Below are positions 45,194 through 55,408 of a stretch of 64,000 nt of DNA, piece by piece. Where the stretch lies: NCBI GenBank assembly GCA_016709315.1, contig JADJMZ010000007.1, positions 62,001-126,000 of the forward strand, in the 5' to 3' direction. A program made the translations under genes and the position numbers. Positions within the stretch are counted from its first letter, which is position 1. Every line of letters begins with the position of its first letter. The stretch comes from Ignavibacteria bacterium (lineage in GTDB: Bacteria; Bacteroidota; Ignavibacteria; Tepidaquicellales; Tepidaquicellaceae). The notes beneath the pieces are model-generated. The model saw only the letters and a program-made list of their open reading frames with translations. It had not been told where the DNA came from and ran no database searches.

Positions 45194-46003
45194 ATGAAAA
45201 AATTATTTGTTATAATCATTGCTATATTCATATTTTCTTCAAATTCATCCTTTGCACAACCAAAAATTACTCTGCATTTAACCGGCGGATACGGCAGTCC
45301 TCTCGGAGATTTTAAAACAGAAGTTCCTTCTACAAGTCCTGTAGCAGAGAGTAACAGAGCTGATGCAGATTATTTTCCTTATTACACAAAAAGTCTTTTA
45401 AACTTTGGCGCTGACGGCAAACTTGCATTTGGAAAGAAAGGAAATGCCAGAGTTGTATTAGGTTTTACTTATAATATGTTCAGCAACAGTACAGATGCTG
45501 TATTCAGAATTAATGCCAACAATGATCTTGCTGTTACTTCTTTTGATCCGAAGGTAAATATTTTTTCAGTTTATCTCGGCGGAGAGTGGGCATTCAGACC
45601 AAATGAAAAAGTTAATCCGTTTATAGGCGCGGGTCTTGCCGGAAATTTTTTTGGAGGAAAATTTGAATTTGGACGTGAAGTAAGAATTAAGGGTGAACAG
45701 AGAACCGGTCCTATGGATATGAAATCCGAAACAAGAATAGGTATTATTTTTGACGGAGGAATTGATTTTATGCTGAGCAAAAGTATTGGCGCAATAGTAG
45801 GTGTTAAATATCATCTGATCAACCCTTTGGGGAAAGGCGCTGATGATCCATCGGAAATAGGACCAAATGAAATTGATCTCGGTGATCAGGAACATACGGA
45901 AGACGGAAAGACATTCGCTGCAAGAAGCATTAGTTCAATAAACGGATACGCAGGAGTTTCATTCTATTTCGGGGCACCAAAAAAAACAGTCATAAGAAAA
46001 TAA
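45194..46003 (+). CDS. Outer-membrane beta-barrel protein
   Basis: 269 residues with a signal peptide (KKLFVIIIAIFIFSSNSSFAQ). Alternating strands with Gly/aromatic girdles (LHLTGGYGSPLGDF, FSVYLGGEWAFRP, VNPFIGAGLAGNFFGG, IGAIVGVKYHLINPL, GYAGVSFYFG) indicate an outer-membrane barrel of the OmpA/OmpW-like kind. The barrel seems to end in VSFYFGAPKK with a short tail. It lies 58 bases upstream of the TonB receptor gene on the same strand with a hairpin between them, so joint expression is possible. Substrate unknown. Confidence 0.75.
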   Translation: MKKLFVIIIAIFIFSSNSSFAQPKITLHLTGGYGSPLGDFKTEVPSTSPVAESNRADADYFPYYTKSLLNFGADGKLAFGKKGNARVVLGFTYNMFSNSTDAVFRINANNDLAVTSFDPKVNIFSVYLGGEWAFRPNEKVNPFIGAGLAGNFFGGKFEFGREVRIKGEQRTGPMDMKSETRIGIIFDGGIDFMLSKSIGAIVGVKYHLINPLGKGADDPSEIGPNEIDLGDQEHTEDGKTFAARSISSINGYAGVSFYFGAPKKTVIRK

Positions 46004-46015
46004 TTTAATTAATTA

Positions 46016-46044
46016 AACAGGGAACTCTGAGGGGTTCCCTGTTA
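46016..46044 (+). terminator. Hairpin between the barrel and TonB-receptor genes
   Basis: AACAGGGAAC and GTTCCCTGTT form a perfect 10-base stem. The following sequence (AATATTTAAG) has no full T-run, so it may attenuate rather than stop transcription into the receptor gene. Confidence 0.55.
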
Positions 46045-46061
46045 ATATTTAAGATCAGAAA

Positions 46062-48347
46062 ATGAAATTAGCTCTGTTAACAGCTTTGTATTTTCTTCTG
46101 TACCTGCCTTCATATTCACAGACGACAATATACGGGAGCATTACTGATGCATTGACAAATGAGAAACTACAGGGTGTATCAGTTTATGTAAATGATATAA
46201 ATAAATTAGTATCTAGTGACCGCTACGGGAACTTCAGGATTTCCGGACTTCCAAAAGGTATTTTACAGCTTCAGTTTTCATTGTTAGGATATAAATCATA
46301 TAGTCTTATAATTGAAACTGATATAGTTTCATCACCAGTTGAAATAAAACTTACACCATCCGAAATATCCACTGAAGAAATCATTGTTAGTGATTCAAGT
46401 TTTGAAAAATCATATCAGTCAGAGAAGATCAGTTCAAAAGATCTTATGCGTCAGGGAGCTATGAATATTTCAGATGCTGTAACCAAAATTCCCGGAGTGT
46501 GGCAGCTTTCAACAGGTACCGGAATTTCCAAACCTGTTATAAGAGGATTATACGGCAACAGGATTGGTATAATGATAAATGGAATCAGATTTGACAATCA
46601 GCAATGGCAGGATGAACATGGTCTTGTAATGAGCAGTGATGGTATTGATAACATAGAAGTTATTAAAGGTCCGAAGAGTCTTTTGTTTGGACCTGAGGCA
46701 ATTGGCGGTGTAGTCAGTATTACAGACGAGCATCCTGCGCCAATCGGAAAAGAAATTGCAGATCTGAATTTAAAATATTTCTCTAACACAATCGGGATAC
46801 TTGGTGACATGGGATTTAAAGGTGCGCAGAATAATTTTAACTGGCTTATCAGGTTTGGCGGAGAAACTCATGCCGATTATCTTGATGGTAATGAAGACAG
46901 AATTCCTCAGACAAGATTTGGAGGGTACACTATTAAAACTGCTTCAGGTTATATGAAAGGTATCTGGGCAGGAAGAATAAATTACAGTTATACAAATTAT
47001 ACTTATGGAATTCTGGAGGGAAGAGAATTCGAGAGAGAGATTTCAAGTTATGAAACCCGTTTTGACAGAAGCTTTACCGGACCTCATCATGCTCTGAATG
47101 TTCATAATATAGTATTTCAGAATACCTTCATAAAAGAAAGATCGAAATTCAAAGTCAACACAGGTTATATTTATAACAGAAGAAAAGAACTGGAAGGTAA
47201 TGATGAAAGATTTCTGCCCGACAGTCTTCAGTTCGGCGATCTTGATATGACATTAAAAACAGTTTCTTTGGATGCAAGCTGGACATATACACTGAATAGA
47301 TTCAATGAATTCACACTGGGCACGCAGGGGTTTATTCAATCAAATGTTAATAACGGAAAAAGGAGACTGATACCGGATGCTGATGTTAAGTCAGTTTCAG
47401 CTACTGCCTTGCTAAACTATCATAAGGATAAATTCACTTTTGAAGGAGGAGCAAGGTTTGATTTGTTTTCATTGAAGACTTCAGAATACGGTATTAAAGA
47501 TTCTATAGGTTACTTTCCTTCAATCAGTCCGCAATACAGGTCTGTCAACGGTTCCGCCGGTATAACATACAAACTGCTGAGTAAGCTTTTATTCAAAGCA
47601 AATGTTTCAACAGGATTCAGGGCTCCGAATCTTGCTGAGCTGACATCTAACGGACTGCACGAAGGTGTCTTTCAGTATGAGATAGGTAACAGTGATTTCA
47701 AAAGCGAACAAAGCATTGAAGTAGATGCAGCTTTATCTTTTAACAGCCGATATTTTTCATTTGAATTATCAGGATATAATAATAAAATTAATAACTATAT
47801 TTATCTCGGACAAACTTCAGACACTCTGAAAGGTTATCCTGTATTCAGATATTTGCAGTCTGATGCTTCTCTTAAGGGTCTTGAAGCCGATATGAATATT
47901 AATCCGGCTGAATGGGTAAGTTTAAGAGCAACTTATTCAACAGTAATTGCAAAAAGAAGTGATGATATTTATCTTCCTCTTATACCTGCTGATAAAATAA
48001 CTTCTGTTTTGCATTTTGAACTTGATAACTGGAAAGTATTTTACAGTCCCTATTTTGAGCTGTCAACTTACACTGCACTCGCAAAAACAAGACTTGGTGA
48101 AAATGAAAAAAGTGTTCCCGGTTATACTTTACTGAATGCCGGACTTGGCTGTGACTTAAAATTTGAAAAGCAGCTGATCAATATTACTGTAAGCTGCAAT
48201 AACATGCTTAATAAAGTTTACATAGATTTTATGTCAAGGATTAAGCTGCTCAACGCTACATATAACGGGACAACATTTTTTGCAAATAATATGGGCAGGA
48301 ATATAGTTGTGGCTGTTAAAATTCCATTTAAATTATCTTACAATTAG
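46062..48347 (+). CDS. TonB-dependent receptor
   Basis: 761 residues. Signal peptide, then a carboxypeptidase-like regulatory domain at about 22-105 (TTIYGSITDALTNEKLQGVSV, SGLPKGILQLQFSLLGYKSY), a plug at about 120-225 (AVTKIPGVWQLSTG, KPVIRGLYGNRIGIMINGIR, IEVIKGPKSLLFGPEAIGGV) and a 22-strand barrel. The TonB box is not obvious but may be TEEIIVSDSS after the first domain. It imports a metal chelate, cofactor or oligomer using TonB energy. No substrate-specific neighbours are present apart from the small barrel upstream. Apparently complete. Confidence 0.92.
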   Translation: MKLALLTALYFLLYLPSYSQTTIYGSITDALTNEKLQGVSVYVNDINKLVSSDRYGNFRISGLPKGILQLQFSLLGYKSYSLIIETDIVSSPVEIKLTPSEISTEEIIVSDSSFEKSYQSEKISSKDLMRQGAMNISDAVTKIPGVWQLSTGTGISKPVIRGLYGNRIGIMINGIRFDNQQWQDEHGLVMSSDGIDNIEVIKGPKSLLFGPEAIGGVVSITDEHPAPIGKEIADLNLKYFSNTIGILGDMGFKGAQNNFNWLIRFGGETHADYLDGNEDRIPQTRFGGYTIKTASGYMKGIWAGRINYSYTNYTYGILEGREFEREISSYETRFDRSFTGPHHALNVHNIVFQNTFIKERSKFKVNTGYIYNRRKELEGNDERFLPDSLQFGDLDMTLKTVSLDASWTYTLNRFNEFTLGTQGFIQSNVNNGKRRLIPDADVKSVSATALLNYHKDKFTFEGGARFDLFSLKTSEYGIKDSIGYFPSISPQYRSVNGSAGITYKLLSKLLFKANVSTGFRAPNLAELTSNGLHEGVFQYEIGNSDFKSEQSIEVDAALSFNSRYFSFELSGYNNKINNYIYLGQTSDTLKGYPVFRYLQSDASLKGLEADMNINPAEWVSLRATYSTVIAKRSDDIYLPLIPADKITSVLHFELDNWKVFYSPYFELSTYTALAKTRLGENEKSVPGYTLLNAGLGCDLKFEKQLINITVSCNNMLNKVYIDFMSRIKLLNATYNGTTFFANNMGRNIVVAVKIPFKLSYN

Positions 48348-48637
48348 CCGGTAATAGTTAATTGATTGCTAAATCAATTGCTCCTGATCTGTAAATATAG
48401 TCTGTGAAATATTCAGCATATACAATTGAAAATTGCAGCCACAAGTTTTATATTTGCTGAAAACAGAAATTAAAAAATATATTTCACAGTACTTTATATT
48501 TTACATAAAGGCATTTCTCTATAAGACTCAACAATTTTTCCAATATTCACAAATTAAATTAAAAGGCTTAAAACATTTCACCAGAAGCGGTTTATAAAAA
48601 GCCGGTTAATAAATCTTTTATTAAAAAATAAAACAAA
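48348..48637. other. AT-rich intergenic region, nothing firm
   Basis: 290 bases. A weak stem (AATTGAT/ATCAATT near 48360-48381) follows the TonB receptor; no other feature is convincing. Confidence 0.4.
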
Positions 48638-51600
48638 ATGAAAAATTTTACAAAATTTATTTTCAGTGCATTATTAGTTTTTTCTCTTTTTAATATTGAC
48701 ACAGTTAATATCAAAAGAGACGGAATAACATTCAAACAGAATCAGCTTTTTGCTCAGGATATTAATTCAGTCTGGAAAGATATTCCTGGATCAGCATTAG
48801 CAGGTAAAGATCTGAAAGCAATAAAAATTGAGAAATTCAGAAGTTTAAAATTAAATTTAAATTCTTTCAGGAATATATTATTCAGTGCTCCGTTTGAGAT
48901 GAGTGACAGAGCCAAAAATTCTCCTTATATAATAGAATTACCTTCTCCTGACGGAAAGTTTTCGAAATTTTATGTTACTGAATATTCAATGATGGAGTCC
49001 GGGCTTGCAGCAATGTATCCTGAGATGAAAACTTACAGCATAAAGGGAATTGATGATCCTCATGCTGTTGGAAAAATAGATCTGACATCTTTTGGATTTC
49101 ACGGAATGGTCCTTTCACCAAACGGAGACTATTTTATCAATCCATTAAGTCTGGATAATACTGAGAATTATATTAGTTTTTATAAGTCTGATTATTCAGG
49201 CTACCGGTCATTCGATTGTCTTGTGACTGAAATATCCAGTAACTCTGATTTTATTAACAATAATAATTCCATTATGACAGGTCAGCAGCTCAGGACTTAC
49301 CGTCTTGCATGCGCTGCGACAGGGGAATATACTGCTTTCTTCGGCGGAACGGTCGCTCTGGGACAAGCTGCTATTGTAACATCAATGAACCGCGTAAACG
49401 GAATTTATGAGAGGGATCTTTCAGTCAGAATGACTCTTGTTGCAAACAACTCATCTATAGTTTACACAAACTCTGCCACCGATCCCTATACAAACGGTAA
49501 CGGCAGTACAATGCTCGGTCAGAATCAGACCAACTGTGATGCAGTTATAGGCACGGCAAATTACGATATCGGGCACGTTTTCAGTACCGGAGGCGGAGGT
49601 GTTGCAGGACTTGGGGTTGTCTGTAGTAATGGAAATAAAGCAAGAGGTGTAACAGGATCTACTTCACCTGTCGGCGATCCATATGATATTGATTATGTTG
49701 CTCATGAAATGGGACATCAGTTCAGCGGAAATCATTCATTTAATGGAAGTACAGGCAGCTGTTCCGGCGGAAACAGAAATGCTTCAACAGCTTGGGAACC
49801 GGGAAGTGCAAGTACAATTATGGGATATGCCGGGATCTGCAGTCCTCAGGATCTGCAGCCAAACAGTGATGCTTTGTTTCATTCCGGAAATGTCAGTGAG
49901 ATCACGGCTTTCACACAGACAGGCGGTGGAAACAGTTGTCCTGTTACAACAAATACAGGTAATACACCTCCGACCGTTACAGTACCGGCAGGCGGATTTA
50001 CAATTCCAATAAGCACACCATTTGAGTTAACCGGTTCAGCTACCGATGTAGAAACTCCCGGTTCATTGACTTATATCTGGGAAGAAATGGATCTTGGTGC
50101 AGCAGGTGCTCCAACTGCGCCCGTTGGTAATGCTCCGATCTTCAGGTCATTTACACCTGTAGTTTCACCAACAAGAACTTTTCCGAAGCTCTCTGATTTG
50201 TTAAATAATACTTCTACCATCGGAGAAATACTGCCTACATATACCAGAACATTAAGTTTCCGTCTTACAGCAAGAGATAATAATGCAGGCGGAGGCGGAA
50301 TAAATTTTAATTCTATTTCTTTTAACGTAAACTCGGCAGCAGGTCCTTTTCTTGTTACGCAGCCAAATACAAATGTAAGCTGGAACTCAGGAATACCGCA
50401 GACAGTCACCTGGAATGTTGCCAATACAACAGCTGCACCGGTAAGCTGCGCGCTTGTTAACATTAAATTGTCCACAGACGGAGGAAATACTTATCCTGTA
50501 ACATTAATTTCAAATACAGCAAATGACGGATCGCAGTCAGTTGTAATGCCGGGTGTAAATACTTCACTTTCAAGAATTAAAGTAGAATCTGCTGGAAATG
50601 TTTTCTTTGACATATCAAATGTAAATTTTACAATAGTAAACACCGGCTTACCTGTAATTACACATACTGCTTTGCCAAATACAGAGCAGATCACTGGTAA
50701 TTATACAGTCAATTGTACAATTACACCGATTGGAACAGGCATCAATCCTTCATTAACAAAACTTCTCTGGTCAAGAAATAATGTAACAGTTACAGACAGT
50801 CTGTTAATGACAAATACCGGAGGAACAAACTGGTCAGCGAATATTCCTGCTAACGGAACTTCAGCTACTTACAGATATTATATAAAAACAACTGACAGTC
50901 TGAGCAGAACAGCAGTTTCTCCTGCAACTGCCCCGACTGATCTTTATGTATTTGTTGCTCAGCCGGACAATACAAAACCTGTAATAGTTCACACAGCATT
51001 GACAGATATGCCAAAGGCAAACTGGCCGGCAACTGTTACTGCTTCAGTAACTGATAATGTGGGATTAGATTCTTCATGGGTGGTATGGTATAAGAATTCA
51101 CCTTCTCCTTTAAAACAATTCAAACTGATCAATACGTCAGGAAGCACTTTTGCTGCAGCATTCAACTCTCTTAACGCCGATGTATCAGTTAATGATTTTA
51201 TATATTACAAAATATTTGCGCAGGACAATTCTGTTTCTCATAACAGGGATTCCACAGCTTTATATTCTTTTAAAATATCAGATCAGATATTATGCGAAGG
51301 ATTTTCTTCTGCAACATTTGCTCCGACCGGCTGGAGTTTAGAATTTGCCGGAACAAATTACTGGACAAGAAATACAGTAAGCAGTTACGGCATCGGAACC
51401 GGTTCAGCTAAATATGATTTTTATACCGCTCCGGCTTCTACAGGAAGTCAGTCTCTTATAACTTTAAGTTTCGGCAGTTCCGTCAATGGAGACTCGCTAA
51501 AGTATGACTATGCTTACGCTCCATACACCAGCGGAACGGATTCTCTTATAATAGAAACTTCTTCTAACGGCGGGACAAGTTATTCAGTATTGAAAAGATT

Positions 51601-52366
51601 AAAAGGTTTTACTACTGATACTATAGGCGTCGGTAACTCATTAAAAACAGTTGCTGCTCAGACTGCAGCATTTACACCAACAGCAGCGCAATGGCTTACA
51701 AAAAAGTGGGCATTGCCGGTCGGAACAAATAAAATAAAATTCCGGGCAAGAAGCGGATTCGGAAATAATTTATACTTAGACAGCATTTGCAAAGTGAACA
51801 ACTCACCGCCTGTAGCTGCTACTATAACTCTGGCACAACAGGGTTATTATGAAACTGCTGCAAATAATTTAAATAAAAGAGATACAGTAAGATTCTATTT
51901 AAGAAATATTAATTCACCTTATACGATCGTTGATTCAGGAAAGACTGTAATTGATTCGGTTACATTTTCAGGAGCTGTTACTTTTGCGAATGCTTTAACG
52001 GGAACTTACTACTTAGTTGTAAAAAGCAGAAACACGATTGAAACATGGAGCAAATCCGGAGGCGAATCTTATACTAGAGGAGGAGCATTCATTTATGATT
52101 TTACAACTGCTTCATCCAAAGCATTCGGGAATAATATGATTCAGATTGATGCATCTCCCTCTGTAAGATTCGGTCTGTACAGCGGAGACGTAAATCAGGA
52201 CGGAACGATAGATGCAAGTGATGTGAGCGAAGCAGATAATGATTCTTTTAATTCAATGAGCGGGTATGTAAGGACGGATGTTACCGGAGATTGTTATGTT
52301 GATGCCGGAGATGTCAGCATTGTTGACAATAATTCATTAGATACTGTAACTATAATTAGTCCGTAG
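48638..52366 (+). CDS. Secreted reprolysin-like zinc metalloprotease with dockerin-like C-terminal module
   Basis: 1242 residues. After an N-terminal export segment and propeptide-like region (to about 200), a metzincin domain carries the zinc motif HEMGHQFSGNH (His356, Glu357, His360, His366) and the Met-turn IMGYAGIC. Several beta-sandwich domains follow (about 450-920) and a jelly-roll-like region (about 885-1060). The last roughly 175 residues are the same beta-sandwich plus dockerin-like module as in the genes at 3824, 53207 and 55772 (YLRNINSPYTIVDSGKT; SGDVNQDGTIDASD; DVTGDCYVDAGDVS), ending VTIISP. No T9SS type A domain is present. It is expected to cut proteins outside the cell. Confidence 0.88.
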   Translation: MKNFTKFIFSALLVFSLFNIDTVNIKRDGITFKQNQLFAQDINSVWKDIPGSALAGKDLKAIKIEKFRSLKLNLNSFRNILFSAPFEMSDRAKNSPYIIELPSPDGKFSKFYVTEYSMMESGLAAMYPEMKTYSIKGIDDPHAVGKIDLTSFGFHGMVLSPNGDYFINPLSLDNTENYISFYKSDYSGYRSFDCLVTEISSNSDFINNNNSIMTGQQLRTYRLACAATGEYTAFFGGTVALGQAAIVTSMNRVNGIYERDLSVRMTLVANNSSIVYTNSATDPYTNGNGSTMLGQNQTNCDAVIGTANYDIGHVFSTGGGGVAGLGVVCSNGNKARGVTGSTSPVGDPYDIDYVAHEMGHQFSGNHSFNGSTGSCSGGNRNASTAWEPGSASTIMGYAGICSPQDLQPNSDALFHSGNVSEITAFTQTGGGNSCPVTTNTGNTPPTVTVPAGGFTIPISTPFELTGSATDVETPGSLTYIWEEMDLGAAGAPTAPVGNAPIFRSFTPVVSPTRTFPKLSDLLNNTSTIGEILPTYTRTLSFRLTARDNNAGGGGINFNSISFNVNSAAGPFLVTQPNTNVSWNSGIPQTVTWNVANTTAAPVSCALVNIKLSTDGGNTYPVTLISNTANDGSQSVVMPGVNTSLSRIKVESAGNVFFDISNVNFTIVNTGLPVITHTALPNTEQITGNYTVNCTITPIGTGINPSLTKLLWSRNNVTVTDSLLMTNTGGTNWSANIPANGTSATYRYYIKTTDSLSRTAVSPATAPTDLYVFVAQPDNTKPVIVHTALTDMPKANWPATVTASVTDNVGLDSSWVVWYKNSPSPLKQFKLINTSGSTFAAAFNSLNADVSVNDFIYYKIFAQDNSVSHNRDSTALYSFKISDQILCEGFSSATFAPTGWSLEFAGTNYWTRNTVSSYGIGTGSAKYDFYTAPASTGSQSLITLSFGSSVNGDSLKYDYAYAPYTSGTDSLIIETSSNGGTSYSVLKRLKGFTTDTIGVGNSLKTVAAQTAAFTPTAAQWLTKKWALPVGTNKIKFRARSGFGNNLYLDSICKVNNSPPVAATITLAQQGYYETAANNLNKRDTVRFYLRNINSPYTIVDSGKTVIDSVTFSGAVTFANALTGTYYLVVKSRNTIETWSKSGGESYTRGGAFIYDFTTASSKAFGNNMIQIDASPSVRFGLYSGDVNQDGTIDASDVSEADNDSFNSMSGYVRTDVTGDCYVDAGDVSIVDNNSLDTVTIISP

Positions 52367-52431
52367 AATCTGTTAAAAGTGAAAAGTTTTAGAAATTATT
52401 TATTAAATATTTTTTAACTGCTTACTATATA

Positions 52432-53206
52432 ATTGCCGTTGGTTTAAACCAACGGCAATTCTGCTATCTTGCAATTATGGATGAATCATATTAAAGAGAA
52501 GTTTTTATTACAGCTTTTCTTGCTGTTTCTAGTGCCGTTTTTATTGCCGTTGGTTTTAACCAACGGCAATTCTGCTATCTTGCAATTAAGGATGAATCAT
52601 ATTAAAGAGAAGTTTTTATTACAGCTTTTCTTGCGGTTTCTAATGCCGTTTTTATTGCCGTTGGTATAAACCAACGGCAATTCTGCTATCTTGCAATTAT
52701 GAATGAATCATATTAAAGAGAAGTTTTTATTACAGCTTTTCTTGCGGTTTCTAATGCCGTTTTTATTGCCGTTGGTTTTAACCAACGGCAATTCTGCTAT
52801 CTTGCAATTAAGGAAGATTCATATTAAAAAGAAGTTTTTATTACAGCTTTTCTTGCGGTTTCTAATGCCGTTTTTATTGCCGTTGGTTTTAACCAACGGC
52901 AATTCTGCTATCTTGCAATTATGTATGAATCATCGTCAAACGGAGTTTTTATTACAGCTTTCCTTTCGGTTTCTAATGCCGTTTTTATTGCCATTGGTTT
53001 TAACCAACAGCAATTCTGCTATCTTGCAATTAAGGAAGATTCATATTAAAGAGAAGTTTTTATTACAGCTTTTCTTGCGGTTTCTAATGCCGTTTTTATT
53101 GCCGTTGGTTTTAACCAACGGCCATTATGCAAATATGTATAAGATGAGTTTATATTCAAAACCAACGGCAATTCGGCTATTCTGCAATTATGTTTAAGAT
53201 TAGTTT
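52432..53206. repeat. 111-bp tandem repeat array with an internal 28-base palindrome
   Basis: Units begin at 52432, 52543, 52654, 52765, 52876, 52987 and 53098, exactly 111 bases apart, with an extra degenerate partial unit at about 53158-53200. Each starts with ATTGCCGTTGGTTT followed by its near-perfect reverse complement, then a conserved stretch of about 80 bases. The first copy of the palindrome is perfect. Because 111 is divisible by three, a 37-residue hydrophobic repeat stays open on the plus strand, but it has no ribosome site or signal of selection I can see, and some copies hold TAA. It lies between the convergent metalloprotease and nuclease genes. It resembles a REP/BIME-like element or satellite. 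Confidence 0.9.
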
Positions 53207-54733
53207 CTATTTAAGTATGCTTAAACCAACCGGAACAATAGCTGTTACGTTAGCAAAAGAATTATTATCAGCAATTGATATATCTGCTCCGTCAACTATG
53301 TTGTCACAGTTTAAATCAGCTATCAGAAACCTGCCGCTGCTTCCAATGAATGCTTCATTATCAACAACGCTAAGGTCACTGGCATCTACAACTCCGTCCT
53401 TGTTTGTGTCGCCGCTGTAAATACAATATTTTGTTCCTTTTAGAATTAAATTGTTTCCGTATGCCTTTGAAACATCAGAAGTGAAATCATAATTATAATA
53501 CTGACTTCCTGAAAACATATTCTCACCTCCCGTTTTACTCCAGGTTTCAATTGAATTGAAATGATCTGTAACAATATAATATGAACCCGGAAGTGTATAC
53601 TTAAAACTGAACTGACCTGTCAAAGTGAGTGAATCAATTACAGCTTTTGCAGAATCTATTTTTAAATAAGGTGAAACAGTACTTCTAATATATACACTAA
53701 ATGTATCTCTTCGGGAAAGTTGATTTGAAATAGGAGAATATGAACCTTCGAGTAAAGCAGTCAGATTTAATGTTTTATAATAGCTGTCGAATTTATACAA
53801 CGACACTACCGGAAGATGATCTGAGCCGAAGTATAAAGAGTTTGCAATGCTGTCGGGCACAGAAGTGTTTGGACTTTTATTTATACTGTCATTATAATGA
53901 TTGCCGTCATTGCCGATCGGCTTTAAAGAACCCGGGATATATTTTATCTTACCTTCATCAGTAAGACCTTTTGAATTAAGTATCATGTCGAATCTGTCAT
54001 CGAGTCCTCCCGTTGCTCCGCTGTCATTCAGATTTCTTGTTCGGGTTGATTGAGTATGATATTGAGAGTACACCGACTGATTCCATAATCCCGGCATTGA
54101 CAGGGGATCAATGAAGTGTCCCTCATTTCCGGATTGTACCTGCACAAGTTTCTGATATGCGGGTTCGGTAGATCTGTAGATATTGAAATCACCCATCACG
54201 GCGAATTCAGTTCCGTTAGGATAAGTATTTGTAACTGTACGAAGTGTATTGACTTCATTAAGTCTTTGCGTGGAATCACCGGATGTGCTGCCTGCTTTCA
54301 GATGAACGGCAAACAATCTTATAGTGTCTCCGGATGCAATATGCTTTAAAACAAAAAGATTGATCGTCCTCAGTGAAGTTGTAATCGGCTGATTGTAAAG
54401 AAAAATAAATTTTGAAGATTTGTAGAAAACAGAATTATCTGTATCCGGTCCGTTGAAGAATGTTCCTGAAGAGTATGTCCCGGGTGAATAATAATTCATT
54501 ACATTTGTCAGCATATTATTAACAGCCGTCTGAGAGATAACTTCTTCACATACAAGTATATCAGGATTAATGTATTTTATTGTTTTCCTGAAATTCTGAT
54601 CTTTAAATGTGCTCCCGCTATAGTTCAGAAGATTGTATGTCATTATCTTTACTGTGTCCTGGGAGAAAGAATTTTCTTTTGTAATTGAAAGAAACAGAAA
54701 TATAACAAACGTGATTGAAGAAATTCTTTTCAT
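53207..54733 (-). CDS. Secreted endonuclease/exonuclease/phosphatase protein with dockerin-like module
   Basis: 508 residues with signal peptide (KRISSITFVIFLFLSITKENSFSQ). The EEP fold (DNase I-like) occupies about 27-315: TYNLLNY (Asn34), VCEEV (Glu63/64), AVHLKAG, GDFNIYRS, DDRFDMIL and GSDHLPVV give the metal and catalytic His/Asp set. Substrate could be extracellular DNA, RNA or a phosphodiester. The last roughly 180 residues are the shared beta-sandwich plus dockerin-like module (SGDTNKDGVVDASD; DLNCDNIVDGADIS). Unlike the other copies the protein runs on about eight residues after AIVP (VGLSILK). Its stop abuts the 111-bp repeat array, which may have replaced the original end. Confidence 0.88.
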   Translation of the reverse strand: MKRISSITFVIFLFLSITKENSFSQDTVKIMTYNLLNYSGSTFKDQNFRKTIKYINPDILVCEEVISQTAVNNMLTNVMNYYSPGTYSSGTFFNGPDTDNSVFYKSSKFIFLYNQPITTSLRTINLFVLKHIASGDTIRLFAVHLKAGSTSGDSTQRLNEVNTLRTVTNTYPNGTEFAVMGDFNIYRSTEPAYQKLVQVQSGNEGHFIDPLSMPGLWNQSVYSQYHTQSTRTRNLNDSGATGGLDDRFDMILNSKGLTDEGKIKYIPGSLKPIGNDGNHYNDSINKSPNTSVPDSIANSLYFGSDHLPVVSLYKFDSYYKTLNLTALLEGSYSPISNQLSRRDTFSVYIRSTVSPYLKIDSAKAVIDSLTLTGQFSFKYTLPGSYYIVTDHFNSIETWSKTGGENMFSGSQYYNYDFTSDVSKAYGNNLILKGTKYCIYSGDTNKDGVVDASDLSVVDNEAFIGSSGRFLIADLNCDNIVDGADISIADNNSFANVTAIVPVGLSILK

Positions 54734-54934
54734 GGCATTAATAAAATAGAGTTGAAAATTAATTTTACATAAAATGAATGAAATGATGCTTTAAATAAAG
54801 ACAAAAAGCTGCTTGCATCCTGAATACGGAATTTAAGATATTGAAATTGAATTAAGGGAAATGCTGAATTAAATCAGTAAAGATATTTACTTGAATTAAC
54901 TCCTCCGGCATATTATTTTCTTTCTAAAAAAATC

Positions 54935-55402
54935 ATGCAGTCAATAGCGAAGAATGTACAAGAATATTTAAAAGAGATACCTGAGGACAGAGCTGTTTAT
55001 TTTAAAAAACTGAGAGACGTAATTGTAAAGAACATTCCCGACGGGTTTGAAGAAATGATGAGTTATGGAATGATAGGATATGTGGTTCCGCACAGTTTAT
55101 TTCCTGATGGATATCATTGTAATCCGTCACAACCTCTGCCATTTATTAATATTGCTTCTCAAAAGAATTTCATTGCGATGTATCACATGGGTTTATATGG
55201 CAGTCCGGAATTGTTGAACTGGTTTGTGAAAGAATATCCGAAACACTGTAAACATAAATTAGATATGGGAAAAAGCTGCGTGAGATTCAGGAAACCTGAT
55301 CAGATACCTTTTGAATTAATTGAAGACCTTTTGAAAAAAATTACTGTAGAAGAATATATAAAAAAGTATAAGGATAATTTAAAAAAATTTAAAAAATCTT
55401 AA
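54935..55402 (+). CDS. DUF1801 family protein
   Basis: 155 residues, soluble. It matches the DUF1801 (YdhG-like) pattern: VQEYLKEIPEDRAVYFKKLRDVI, PDGFEEMMSYGMIGYVVP, FINIASQKNFIAMYHMGLY, and the C-terminal CVRFRKPDQIPFELIEDLL. The fold is alpha/beta and the molecular function is unknown. A small gene follows after six bases on the same strand, so the two are likely co-transcribed. Confidence 0.88.
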   Translation: MQSIAKNVQEYLKEIPEDRAVYFKKLRDVIVKNIPDGFEEMMSYGMIGYVVPHSLFPDGYHCNPSQPLPFINIASQKNFIAMYHMGLYGSPELLNWFVKEYPKHCKHKLDMGKSCVRFRKPDQIPFELIEDLLKKITVEEYIKKYKDNLKKFKKS

Positions 55403-55408
55403 CAGAGA

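Noticed and set aside
52469..53197. Two hydrophobic protein-coding frames with 37-residue repeats
   Set aside because: The frames exist only because the 111-base unit is a multiple of three; they lack ribosome sites and are broken by TAA in some units.
52432..53206. CRISPR array
   Set aside because: Units are contiguous 111-base repeats without unique spacers, and no cas genes are nearby.
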